Of a stretch of 64,000 nucleotides of DNA, positions 1-8,573 are shown in pieces. Below the pieces are notes generated by a model that had not been told where the DNA came from, did not search any database, and saw only the letters and a list, made by a program, of their open reading frames with translations. The first letter of the stretch is position 1. Every line of letters starts with the position of its first letter. The translations under genes were made by a program, and so were the position numbers. Origin of the DNA: Alisma plantago-aquatica (lineage: Eukaryota; Streptophyta; Magnoliopsida; Alismatales; Alismataceae); assembly GCA_963693085.1 (NCBI GenBank), contig OY856412.1, forward strand, positions 1,412,436,394-1,412,500,393. The letters run 5' to 3'.

Positions 1-431
1 ACCCACTCTTCTTGGATCTTCCGCCTTTGACTTCACCTTCACTCGGAGAAGCTTTCCACCAAGGACTTACCCACTTGAGCTTGAGTCTTCTGCCTTCTCC
101 AAGGGCTTACCCACTCTAGCTCCAAGTCTTCGGCCTTGATCTTCACCAAGGGACTCCTTCCCTTGTTCTTCTTCACCTCTCTTGGACAAGAGAGAGAACC
201 TTCATCTTCAATATAGGAAATGAGAGATGGGGAGGTGGTGGAAGTGAGAGCCTCACAAGATATACAAATGATACTAGCTCTCTTACAAATCTCCTACTCA
301 CTCTAATGGATGTAGCAAGTGATTAAGCTTAGAGAGAGAGAGGAGGCTGTAGGAAGCACTCAACTATAGAATAGGAACCTCACAAAGAGTTTGCAATGAA
401 TGCTCAACCTTGGAATGAAGCCCAAGGGGTC

Positions 432-440
432 CTATTTATA
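432..440 (-). promoter_or_regulatory. TATA box of the gag-only LTR (repeated in all six LTRs)
   Basis: The minus strand reads TATAAATAG in a GC-richer setting. It lies about 750 bp into the LTR and upstream of the repeats, PBS and gag. Equivalent copies are at 5901-5909, 11370-11378, 16839-16847, 22308-22316 and 27777-27785. It is the only good TATA box seen between the U3 start and the PBS. The transcription start is not known. Confidence 0.7.
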
Positions 441-577
441 GCTGGGGATGCCTCTTAGCCTTTGGGAACACTTAAGAACGAAAACTAGCCGTTTTGTGGC
501 TTGCAACGGATCTATTTTCACTTGTTGCAACTCCACAACGGCTAGAATTGCTTTTTCTGCATTTCAGTACAGTCCGA

Positions 578-826
578 TCGGCCGAGTTTCAATAAAGGCA
601 ACTCGGCCGAACCACTAAACGACAAGTCTGAAAGATAGACTGTCGGCCGAGTTCCCTTGGAGAAACTCGGCCGATCGGTCGACTTTCATCTTGGACCGAT
701 CAGTGGATTGGCCGAGTTTCCCAGCATAGAAACTCGACCGAACAGGAATCGGCTGAGTTGGAAACTCGGCCGATTGCATCAAAAATTCCAGAATAACTGG
801 ATCGGCCGAGTTTGTAATTCGGCCGA
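578..826. repeat. Block of five TCGGCCGAGTT hairpins in the LTR (repeated in all six LTRs)
   Basis: Five inverted pairs follow each other: 578-610 (perfect 11-bp stem, 11-nt loop), 643-674 (perfect 11-bp stem, 10-nt loop), 708-741 (13-bp stem, one C to T mismatch in the core in LTRs 1-5 and one in the other arm), 749-773 (one mismatch) and 802-826 (one mismatch). Each arm holds the 8-bp palindrome TCGGCCGA or a one-base variant. Variants are mainly C to T or G to A at CpG sites. The block lies about 140-390 bp upstream of the TATA box in element orientation. Copies: 6047-6295, 11516-11764, 16985-17233, 22454-22702, 27923-28171. Palindrome-rich cis-regions are known from Sirevirus LTRs. Confidence 0.9.
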
Positions 827-1139
827 CAAAATCCCTGTTATGGGTATTTTGGAATTTTTGTAAAACTGTACAAATGATGGATTTTTGTGTCCCAATAATT
901 TTTCTAAGCTTAATTACAAGTCATACAATCATTACAAGTGATTACAAAGCAATTCTAAGGTCATTTACATAGAGATCCCAAATTGCACACTTGTAGCTAT
1001 TTTGACTTGTCTTTTCTCCAATTTGATATGCGCAAGTTAGGGCATTTGGAGTGTGTCTAAACCTAATCTGAAATTACTCAATGTATAAGCATTAGACACC
1101 AATATGTGGAATGGTTAGTCATCATCAAAACAAGGGTTT

Positions 1140-1187
1140 AGTCAATTTAGACATGAGTCAACATTGACCTAATTGACCTTGAGTCAA
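1140..1187 (-). promoter_or_regulatory. Cluster of five W-box-like TTGACY cores at the U3 start
   Basis: Five TTGAC(C/T) cores fall in 48 bp: minus-strand cores at 1140-1145, 1156-1161 and 1182-1187, plus-strand cores at 1164-1169 and 1173-1178. TTGACY is the core bound by plant WRKY factors, and WRKY-type stress control is known for other plant LTRs. Binding here is inference. The cluster is repeated in every LTR at 5469-bp steps. Confidence 0.5.
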
Positions 1188-1190
1188 CAT

Positions 1191-1203
1191 TCTCCCCCTT
1201 TTT
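1191..1203 (-). other. Polypurine tract next to the 3' LTR (repeated in all six internal regions)
   Basis: The minus strand reads AAAAAGGGGGAGA directly before the LTR start, the usual place for plus-strand priming. Copies: 6660-6672, 12129-12141, 17598-17610, 23067-23079, 28536-28548. Three further similar tracts lie inside the next 350 bp (near 1300, 1336 and 1528); multiple polypurine tracts are known in Sireviruses. Confidence 0.85.
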
Positions 1204-2604
1204 GAAGATGACAAACCATTCCATAAATGTATTGAAAGCTTGTAAGTAAAATCATACCTTCGGAGGAACCTAGGGGTTTCAGTAGAATTGAGTTCATATG
1301 CTCCCCCTCAATTGATGCTAGTGGAGTTTTCATACTCCCCCTCAATTGATGCTATTTCTCCTGCATGGTTAGCTTTCATAACATTTATAGAAACTATGTC
1401 TTCTACTCATATATGTTCTACACATATATGTCTTCTCCCATTTACCTTCTCCCCTTTACATGGACACGCTTCTTTGCTTCATGTAAGACATGCCTTCTCC
1501 CTGTTGTCAAAAGAAGACATATCTTTCTCCCCCTTTGTCATTTCAAAAAGGTGGGGGTGTGAAGAAACTAAGAAACACCACTTGTTAAGAGAAAGAAGAT
1601 AACAAAAGTTATATAAGGAGAGTAGAAGAGCACATATAGGGTCTTGTCCAAGCATAGAAAGAAAAGCAAGTTAAAACATATACTTGAACATCCCAAAAAT
1701 GCAAGATACAGTGCTGCAGAAAAACAATAAATCACAACTTTGACCCTCAAGATGATGGAATTTGACCAAAAACCATCGGAGCTCATGGCATAGCAATGAG
1801 TCTTGCTCAGAAGGGTGTTTCTGCATAAAAAGCACTATACTTGCAGCAAAAACTGAAATTGGAGCAAAACCTGCATAAAAATCCAAAAAATACTCCAATT
1901 TCTACATATCATGTAGATCTATGAACCCTGCATCACAATGTTATGCAAGAAACTCAAGATAGTAGATATGCAATTCAAGGAACAGGCTTGAGCATATATG
2001 AGACAAGATACAAGCATAGCATATAGATGAGCAAATATTCCAATTATAAACAAGGTTAGAACTACATGTATGTGAACTACTAGTAGATGATATCACAAGT
2101 TAGGACTACTAGTAGGATCTAGATCATAGCAAGAGATACACAAGATAAAGCAAGCTATGAGTAGATATAGAGATATATCCAAACCAAGAGATATGCAATT
2201 TTAGACGCATAAAAGGATATAACTCACTAGATATGCATCCTTACCATAAGATGATTACCCCTAAGAACCTCAAGGTTGTATCAAGACAAGATATACACCT
2301 AGATAGATGTAGCAAGTTAGAGTACAACGGAAGCAATTTAAGACACAACCAAGAGATCCAAAGAGTTCATCATCAAAACCTGCAAAACAACTCAAAGCAA
2401 GTAATTGCACGATATAGATATACCAATTTAGAGCAATTAGAGAGATAGAGTTGTAAGCAAGATAGGCAATTTAGAACATGGCAATATGCATATATAAAGG
2501 TACCAAATGAGAGTGCCAAAGAATAAGGCTATTGGTTGAGAAAATCTAGTTGAGAGGGAAATTCTCACTCAATAAGCCAAATGTATATTCTGTGCACAGT
2601 GTAA

Positions 2605-2705
2605 TCGGTCGAGTTCTGTGTATTGGCAACTCGGCCGATCGCAGCTGTTGGCAACACCCATTGGTGCCTATCGGTCGAGTTTTAGACAGGACAAAACTCG
2701 GCCGA
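2605..2705. repeat. Two TCGGYCGAGTT hairpins in the 3' non-coding region
   Basis: First pair: arms 2605-2615 and 2628-2638. Second pair: arms 2671-2683 and 2693-2705, a 13-bp stem with a 9-nt loop. In both, the left arm has the CpG-type variant TCGGTCGA and the right arm the full TCGGCCGA. The pair recurs at 8074-8174, 13543-13643, 19012-19112, 24481-24581 and 29950-30050. Confidence 0.85.
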
Positions 2706-3104
2706 CAAAACTACTGTAGAAAAAGCACATATTTTTCATAAAACATATCTAGAGGCATGCTAGATATACAAACCATATCCAAACATGTCTAAGCAAGTTA
2801 GTAGTGCACTATAGAAGCATTAGAAATAGTTTTTGAGCAAGAGTGTGAAGAGAAACACAAAATGTCACTTTTGACTCAAAAACCATAAGTATAGTGCACA
2901 CTAACTTGACAAAAACAAGTTAGAAATGGTTATAAGCAATAGAACCTTTACCTTTGTGCTTACCAATGCTTTTTCACTTGTTGTCACCCTCTACACATCT
3001 CACCTTTCTTCTTTCATGTGGATTGAGAAGTCAATTTTCAATTCAATAGCTCAAGTCAATCCATTTGCAAGTACCTACAAGAAGAAAGATGAAATGGTCC
3101 CCAA

Positions 3105-4976
3105 TCATGCTTTTGGGTCCGGAGGGGTTAGCTTAGCAACCCAAGTCCTATTGCTCTTGGGTGCTTTCCTAAAAGGACAACAAGTAGAATAATGACCAAA
3201 TTCATTGCAATAGTTGCATGTGCCCATAGTCTTGGAACTAGAGGATTCTCCATGGAATATTGGAGGTCCTTTATCTTTGTTGTTCCCTTGACTACTATCA
3301 TATCCTAAACCATGTCTACCAATTTGTTTAGTAGAATTGAGTAGGATGTCATTAAGACTCTTCTTACCAACTAAGAATCTTTGCAAAGAAGATCTCAAAC
3401 TATCATTATCATGCATAAGAGAGGTAATAGTAGAAGACAAATGATTGATATTATCTCTAGCATGCAAAAGATCATTTTCAAAGCAAAGAGCTTTAGTTAA
3501 ATAAGAATCTCTATCAATATGAAGAGCAGCAACATCATTCTCTTTATTAGTATAACTAGAACAAGATTCATGCCCATTGATTTTAGCAAGCAAGGAGGCA
3601 TTTTCTAGTTCTAATTCATGCAAAACAAAATCTTTGTTTTTGTTTTCAGATTTAAGAACATCAATGTCATGCATGAGAGAATCAACAATTAAAGTATGTT
3701 CTTCATTAGAATTAGGCATGAGAGGTTGAGCTTCTAGAAATTTAATCTTATCAAGTAAACTAGCATTTTCAAGTTTAAGAGAGTCTACTTGGCTAAGACA
3801 ATCATTTTTATCAATAAGCAAGCAAGAATTTGCATATTCAAGATCATCTAGTTCTATATGCAAATTATCAACAATTTTAGCAAGCTTTTTCTTTTTCTTT
3901 TTAGAAGACTTAAGAGATGCACAAATATCATGAATGAGATCAATCAAGGATTCTTTATCTAAAGAGTCTAGATTTACCTCATTTGAGTCTTCACTTGTTG
4001 ATGCTACAAGAGCAAAATGACATTCTCCTTCATCACTTGAGCTTGATCTTGATCCTTCACTTGAATCTTCACTTGAGCTTGAGTTGGAGGAGCCACTTGA
4101 GCTTGATTGCCATTTCTTCTTGTGAAGATGGGTCTTTTTGCCTTGTGGGCAATCTTCCTTGTAGTGACCCTTCTTTCCACATGTGAAGCACCGGATGGAG
4201 GAGGACTTGCCTTTGTAGAGTCTACCTTTGGAGTACATGGCATCTTCTTTAGCTTGAGAGGATGGAGAGACTTGTTCCATGATAGCTTCAATTTGAGCCT
4301 TCATTTCAGCCTTCTTCATTCTCTTTAGCTCTTTCTTCTCTTGTCTTTCTACTTCCTCCCTCTTGTCAAGTGTGGCTTCATGTGCTTGTAGATTTCCAAT
4401 GAGCTCTTCAATAGGAATATCCCTAAGCGACCTTGCTTCTTCAATGGAAGTCACCTTGGATTCCCATCTCTTGGGGAGAGTTCTAAGGATCTTTGAGTTG
4501 ATCTCTCCACTAGACATAGGATGTCCTAGAACAGCAAGACCATTTAAGATGGTGTTGATCCTTGAGTACATGTTGGCTATGCTCTCCTCCTTTCCCATCT
4601 TGAAGTTCTCAAGCAACCCTTTGAGCATGTAGACCTTGCTTTCCTTCACTTGATCTGTCCCTTCATAAGTGATGCAAAGCTTTCTCCATACCTCATAGGC
4701 CGTCTCACAAGAAGAAATCCGGTTGAACTCGGTGGGGGTCATGGAGGCATATAGAATGTGCATGGCTCTAGCATTCAAGGTTGCTTTCATCAAGGTGGCT
4801 TCATCCCATTCTTCAATGTTTGTCTTTGGTAGAATGTATGGGCTGTTCACCATTTGCCACATCTCGAGACTTGATCCTTGGATGAAGAATTGAAGTCTTC
4901 TTCTCCAATAGAGGAAGTTGCTCCCATCAAAGATTGGAAGTCTAGTCGAGAGTCTCCCTCCTAGGTAGTCACCCAT
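3105..4976 (-). CDS. gag: Copia (Sirevirus-like) Gag, 623 aa, copy 1
   Basis: Retrotransposon capsid/nucleocapsid protein that packages element RNA. The N-terminal third (about 1-210) looks like the Copia Gag domain (DUF4219/UBN2 type: LPIFDGSNFLYW near 13-24, YEVWRKL near 94-100). A charged stretch follows (205-232), then a CX2CX4HX4C zinc knuckle with C263, C266, H271 and C276. Next come a Ser/Glu/Asp-rich linker (291-316), a Lys run (357-364) and a long predicted coiled-coil segment (about 340-530). A second, C-terminal zinc knuckle has C587, C590, H595 and C600. The stop falls just after PDPKA, about where pol would begin in an autonomous Copia polyprotein. The ATG at 4976 lies 38 nt after the PBS. 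The ORF is unbroken, so Gag could be made and could act in trans. Family assignment is from motifs only. Confidence 0.9.
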   Translation of the reverse strand: MGDYLGGRLSTRLPIFDGSNFLYWRRRLQFFIQGSSLEMWQMVNSPYILPKTNIEEWDEATLMKATLNARAMHILYASMTPTEFNRISSCETAYEVWRKLCITYEGTDQVKESKVYMLKGLLENFKMGKEESIANMYSRINTILNGLAVLGHPMSSGEINSKILRTLPKRWESKVTSIEEARSLRDIPIEELIGNLQAHEATLDKREEVERQEKKELKRMKKAEMKAQIEAIMEQVSPSSQAKEDAMYSKGRLYKGKSSSIRCFTCGKKGHYKEDCPQGKKTHLHKKKWQSSSSGSSNSSSSEDSSEGSRSSSSDEGECHFALVASTSEDSNEVNLDSLDKESLIDLIHDICASLKSSKKKKKKLAKIVDNLHIELDDLEYANSCLLIDKNDCLSQVDSLKLENASLLDKIKFLEAQPLMPNSNEEHTLIVDSLMHDIDVLKSENKNKDFVLHELELENASLLAKINGHESCSSYTNKENDVAALHIDRDSYLTKALCFENDLLHARDNINHLSSTITSLMHDNDSLRSSLQRFLVGKKSLNDILLNSTKQIGRHGLGYDSSQGNNKDKGPPIFHGESSSSKTMGTCNYCNEFGHYSTCCPFRKAPKSNRTWVAKLTPPDPKA

Positions 4977-5013
4977 CTTCTCCTACTTGTTGAAGTATGC
5001 TTGGAGAAGACCT

Positions 5014-5025
5014 GCTCTGATACCA
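5014..5025 (-). other. Primer binding site, tRNA-iMet type (repeated)
   Basis: The minus strand reads TGGTATCAGAGC, the usual plant retrotransposon PBS complementary to initiator tRNA-Met, two bases inside the LTR edge. Copies: 10483-10494, 15952-15963, 21421-21432 and 26890-26901. Confidence 0.92.
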
Positions 5026-5027
5026 CT

Positions 5028-6658
5028 TGTTGGATCCTAGGTGGGTGACTTAGGTGCTCTAGAGGGGGGGTGAATAGAGCTGAAAGCACTTAAACAAAAT
5101 TCATCAAACCTTCAAAATATATGACAAGATAAGGTTGCTAAATAGGTAATTTGAGTGCAACTAAATCATGCATAGCAAGGATAAGAGAGATTGAACATGC
5201 ACCAATTAGACAAGCTATTTAGAGTGGTTCCACACTTCAAACTAGAAGTGTGTCAGTCCACTTGCCTAGAGAGGTCAACCTCTAGGACTTCAACCAATTG
5301 CACTCTTATATTCATTCATAAGACTTACAATACATGACCCAACAAAGGACTTACCTATCCAATACAAAGAGTCTTCAACCTTACCAAGGACTTACCCACT
5401 TTGCAAGAGTCTTCGGCCTTCTCCAAGGACTTACCCACTCTTGCACAAGTCTTCGGCCTTGTAGGAATTACCCACTCTTCTTGGATCTTCCGCCTTTGAC
5501 TTCACCTTCACTCGGAGAAGCTTTCCACCAAGGACTTACCCACTTGAGCTTGAGTCTTCTGCCTTCTCCAAGGGCTTACCCACTCTAGCTCCAAGTCTTC
5601 GGCCTTGATCTTCACCAAGGGACTCCTTCCCTTGTTCTTCTTCACCTCTCTTGGACAAGAGAGAGAACCTTCATCTTCAATATAGGAAATGAGAGATGGG
5701 GAGGTGGTGGAAGTGAGAGCCTCACAAGATATACAAATGATACTAGCTCTCTTACAAATCTCCTACTCACTCTAATGGATGTAGCAAGTGATTAAGCTTA
5801 GAGAGAGAGAGGAGGCTGTAGGAAGCACTCAACTATAGAATAGGAACCTCACAAAGAGTTTGCAATGAATGCTCAACCTTGGAATGAAGCCCAAGGGGTC
5901 CTATTTATAGCTGGGGATGCCTCTTAGCCTTTGGGAACACTTAAGAACGAAAACTAGCCGTTTTGTGGCTTGCAACGGATCTATTTTCACTTGTTGCAAC
6001 TCCACAACGGCTAGAATTGCTTTTTCTGCATTTCAGTACAGTCCGATCGGCCGAGTTTCAATAAAGGCAACTCGGCCGAACCACTAAACGACAAGTCTGA
6101 AAGATAGACTGTCGGCCGAGTTCCCTTGGAGAAACTCGGCCGATCGGTCGACTTTCATCTTGGACCGATCAGTGGATTGGCCGAGTTTCCCAGCATAGAA
6201 ACTCGACCGAACAGGAATCGGCTGAGTTGGAAACTCGGCCGATTGCATCAAAAATTCCAGAATAACTGGATCGGCCGAGTTTGTAATTCGGCCGACAAAA
6301 TCCCTGTTATGGGTATTTTGGAATTTTTGTAAAACTGTACAAATGATGGATTTTTGTGTCCCAATAATTTTTCTAAGCTTAATTACAAGTCATACAATCA
6401 TTACAAGTGATTACAAAGCAATTCTAAGGTCATTTACATAGAGATCCCAAATTGCACACTTGTAGCTATTTTGACTTGTCTTTTCTCCAATTTGATATGC
6501 GCAAGTTAGGGCATTTGGAGTGTGTCTAAACCTAATCTGAAATTACTCAATGTAGAAGCATTAGACACCAATATGTGGAATGGTTAGTCATCATCAAAAC
6601 AAGGGTTTAGTCAATTTAGACATGAGTCAACATTGACCTAATTGACCTTGAGTCAACA
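5028..6658 (-). repeat. LTR 2 of the gag-only array (complete, 1631 bp)
   Basis: Boundaries come from three signals. On the minus strand the LTR starts TGTTGACTC at 6658, right after the polypurine tract (6660-6672), and ends ATCCAACA at 5028, two bases before the PBS (5014-5025). The ends form a 5-bp inverted repeat (TGTTG/CAACA). It serves as 3' LTR of internal region 2 and as 5' LTR of internal region 1. Parts on the minus strand, in order: W-box-like cluster, five hairpins (6047-6295), TATA (5901-5909), then about 40-bp degenerate repeats (5341-5640) in the transcribed leader. G at 6555. Confidence 0.92.
5341..5640. repeat. Degenerate ~40-bp tandem repeats in the U5/leader side of the gag-only LTR
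   Basis: About six imperfect copies of a unit built on CAAGGACTTACCCACT followed by AGTCTTCGGCCTTCTCC. Copies start near 5341, 5384, 5424, 5463, 5529 and 5569. They lie downstream of the TATA box on the minus strand, so they should be in the transcribed leader. The same block recurs in every LTR; the window opens inside the first copy (1-171). Confidence 0.75.
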
Positions 6659-8573
6659 TTCTCCCCCTTTTTGAAGATGACAAACCATTCCATAAATGTA
6701 TTGAAAGCTTGTAAGTAAAATCATACCTTCGGAGGAACCTAGGGGTTTCAGTAGAATTGAGTTCATATGCTCCCCCTCAATTGATGCTAGTGGAGTTTTC
6801 ATACTCCCCCTCAATTGATGCTATTTCTCCTGCATGGTTAGCTTTCATAACATTTATAGAAACTATGTCTTCTACTCATATATGTTCTACACATATATGT
6901 CTTCTCCCATTTACCTTCTCCCCTTTACATGGACACGCTTCTTTGCTTCATGTAAGACATGCCTTCTCCCTGTTGTCAAAAGAAGACATATCTTTCTCCC
7001 CCTTTGTCATTTCAAAAAGGTGGGGGTGTGAAGAAACTAAGAAACACCACTTGTTAAGAGAAAGAAGATAACAAAAGTTATATAAGGAGAGTAGAAGAGC
7101 ACATATAGGGTCTTGTCCAAGCATAGAAAGAAAAGCAAGTTAAAACATATACTTGAACATCCCAAAAATGCAAGATACAGTGCTGCAGAAAAACAATAAA
7201 TCACAACTTTGACCCTCAAGATGATGGAATTTGACCAAAAACCATCGGAGCTCATGGCATAGCAATGAGTCTTGCTCAGAAGGGTGTTTCTGCATAAAAA
7301 GCACTATACTTGCAGCAAAAACTGAAATTGGAGCAAAACCTGCATAAAAATCCAAAAAATACTCCAATTTCTACATATCATGTAGATCTATGAACCCTGC
7401 ATCACAATGTTATGCAAGAAACTCAAGATAGTAGATATGCAATTCAAGGAACAGGCTTGAGCATATATGAGACAAGATACAAGCATAGCATATAGATGAG
7501 CAAATATTCCAATTATAAACAAGGTTAGAACTACATGTATGTGAACTACTAGTAGATGATATCACAAGTTAGGACTACTAGTAGGATCTAGATCATAGCA
7601 AGAGATACACAAGATAAAGCAAGCTATGAGTAGATATAGAGATATATCCAAACCAAGAGATATGCAATTTTAGACGCATAAAAGGATATAACTCACTAGA
7701 TATGCATCCTTACCATAAGATGATTACCCCTAAGAACCTCAAGGTTGTATCAAGACAAGATATACACCTAGATAGATGTAGCAAGTTAGAGTACAACGGA
7801 AGCAATTTAAGACACAACCAAGAGATCCAAAGAGTTCATCATCAAAACCTGCAAAACAACTCAAAGCAAGTAATTGCACGATATAGATATACCAATTTAG
7901 AGCAATTAGAGAGATAGAGTTGTAAGCAAGATAGGCAATTTAGAACATGGCAATATGCATATATAAAGGTACCAAATGAGAGTGCCAAAGAATAAGGCTA
8001 TTGGTTGAGAAAATCTAGTTGAGAGGGAAATTCTCACTCAATAAGCCAAATGTATATTCTGTGCACAGTGTAATCGGTCGAGTTCTGTGTATTGGCAACT
8101 CGGCCGATCGCAGCTGTTGGCAACACCCATTGGTGCCTATCGGTCGAGTTTTAGACAGGACAAAACTCGGCCGACAAAACTACTGTAGAAAAAGCACATA
8201 TTTTTCATAAAACATATCTAGAGGCATGCTAGATATACAAACCATATCCAAACATGTCTAAGCAAGTTAGTAGTGCACTATAGAAGCATTAGAAATAGTT
8301 TTTGAGCAAGAGTGTGAAGAGAAACACAAAATGTCACTTTTGACTCAAAAACCATAAGTATAGTGCACACTAACTTGACAAAAACAAGTTAGAAATGGTT
8401 ATAAGCAATAGAACCTTTACCTTTGTGCTTACCAATGCTTTTTCACTTGTTGTCACCCTCTACACATCTCACCTTTCTTCTTTCATGTGGATTGAGAAGT
8501 CAATTTTCAATTCAATAGCTCAAGTCAATCCATTTGCAAGTACCTACAAGAAGAAAGATGAAATGGTCCCCAA
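6659..8573 (-). mobile_element. 3' non-coding region of gag-only element, copy 2
   Basis: Same content as copy 1 (polypurine tracts, 20-bp direct repeat, two hairpins at 8074-8174). No difference from copy 1 was noticed. Confidence 0.85.

Larger units (their letters stand above)
1..1189 (-). repeat. LTR 1 of the gag-only array (right-hand part only, cut by window edge)
   Basis: This matches positions 5470-6658 of the next LTR, so the first 442 bp (the U5 side on the minus strand) lie outside the window. On the minus strand it begins TGTTGACTC at 1189, directly after the polypurine tract. It carries a W-box-like cluster (1140-1187), the five-hairpin block (578-826) and a TATA box (432-440). 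It has T at 1086, shared only with LTR 3; the other LTRs have G. Confidence 0.9.
1190..3104 (-). mobile_element. 3' non-coding region of gag-only element, copy 1
   Basis: About 1.9 kb between the gag stop and the LTR, where an autonomous Copia element would have pol. I saw no protease, integrase, RT or RNase H motif in any frame; the short ORFs here (up to 104 aa) look like chance. Visible structure: the polypurine tract at the LTR edge, a 20-bp direct repeat (CTCCCCCTCAATTGATGCTA near 1300 and 1337), an AT-rich stretch rich in AGATAT/TAGAT words (1900-2500), and two hairpins at 2605-2638 and 2671-2705 built from the same motif as the LTR block. Confidence 0.85.

Noticed and set aside
657..863. 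68-aa ORF across the LTR hairpins
   Set aside because: It is a translation of the hairpin motif block, upstream of the promoter and on the opposite strand to transcription.
1288..1602. 104-aa ORF in the non-coding tail, repeated five more times
   Set aside because: It overlaps polypurine tracts and a 20-bp direct repeat, has no recognisable domain, and recurs only because the whole unit is repeated.
2926..3192. 88-aa plus-strand ORF at the end of gag, in six copies
   Set aside because: Its second half is antisense to gag codons; there is no independent signal.
4004..4291. 95-aa minus-strand ORF inside gag
   Set aside because: Alternative frame of the zinc-knuckle and Ser/Glu-rich part of gag, whose repeated codons keep other frames open.
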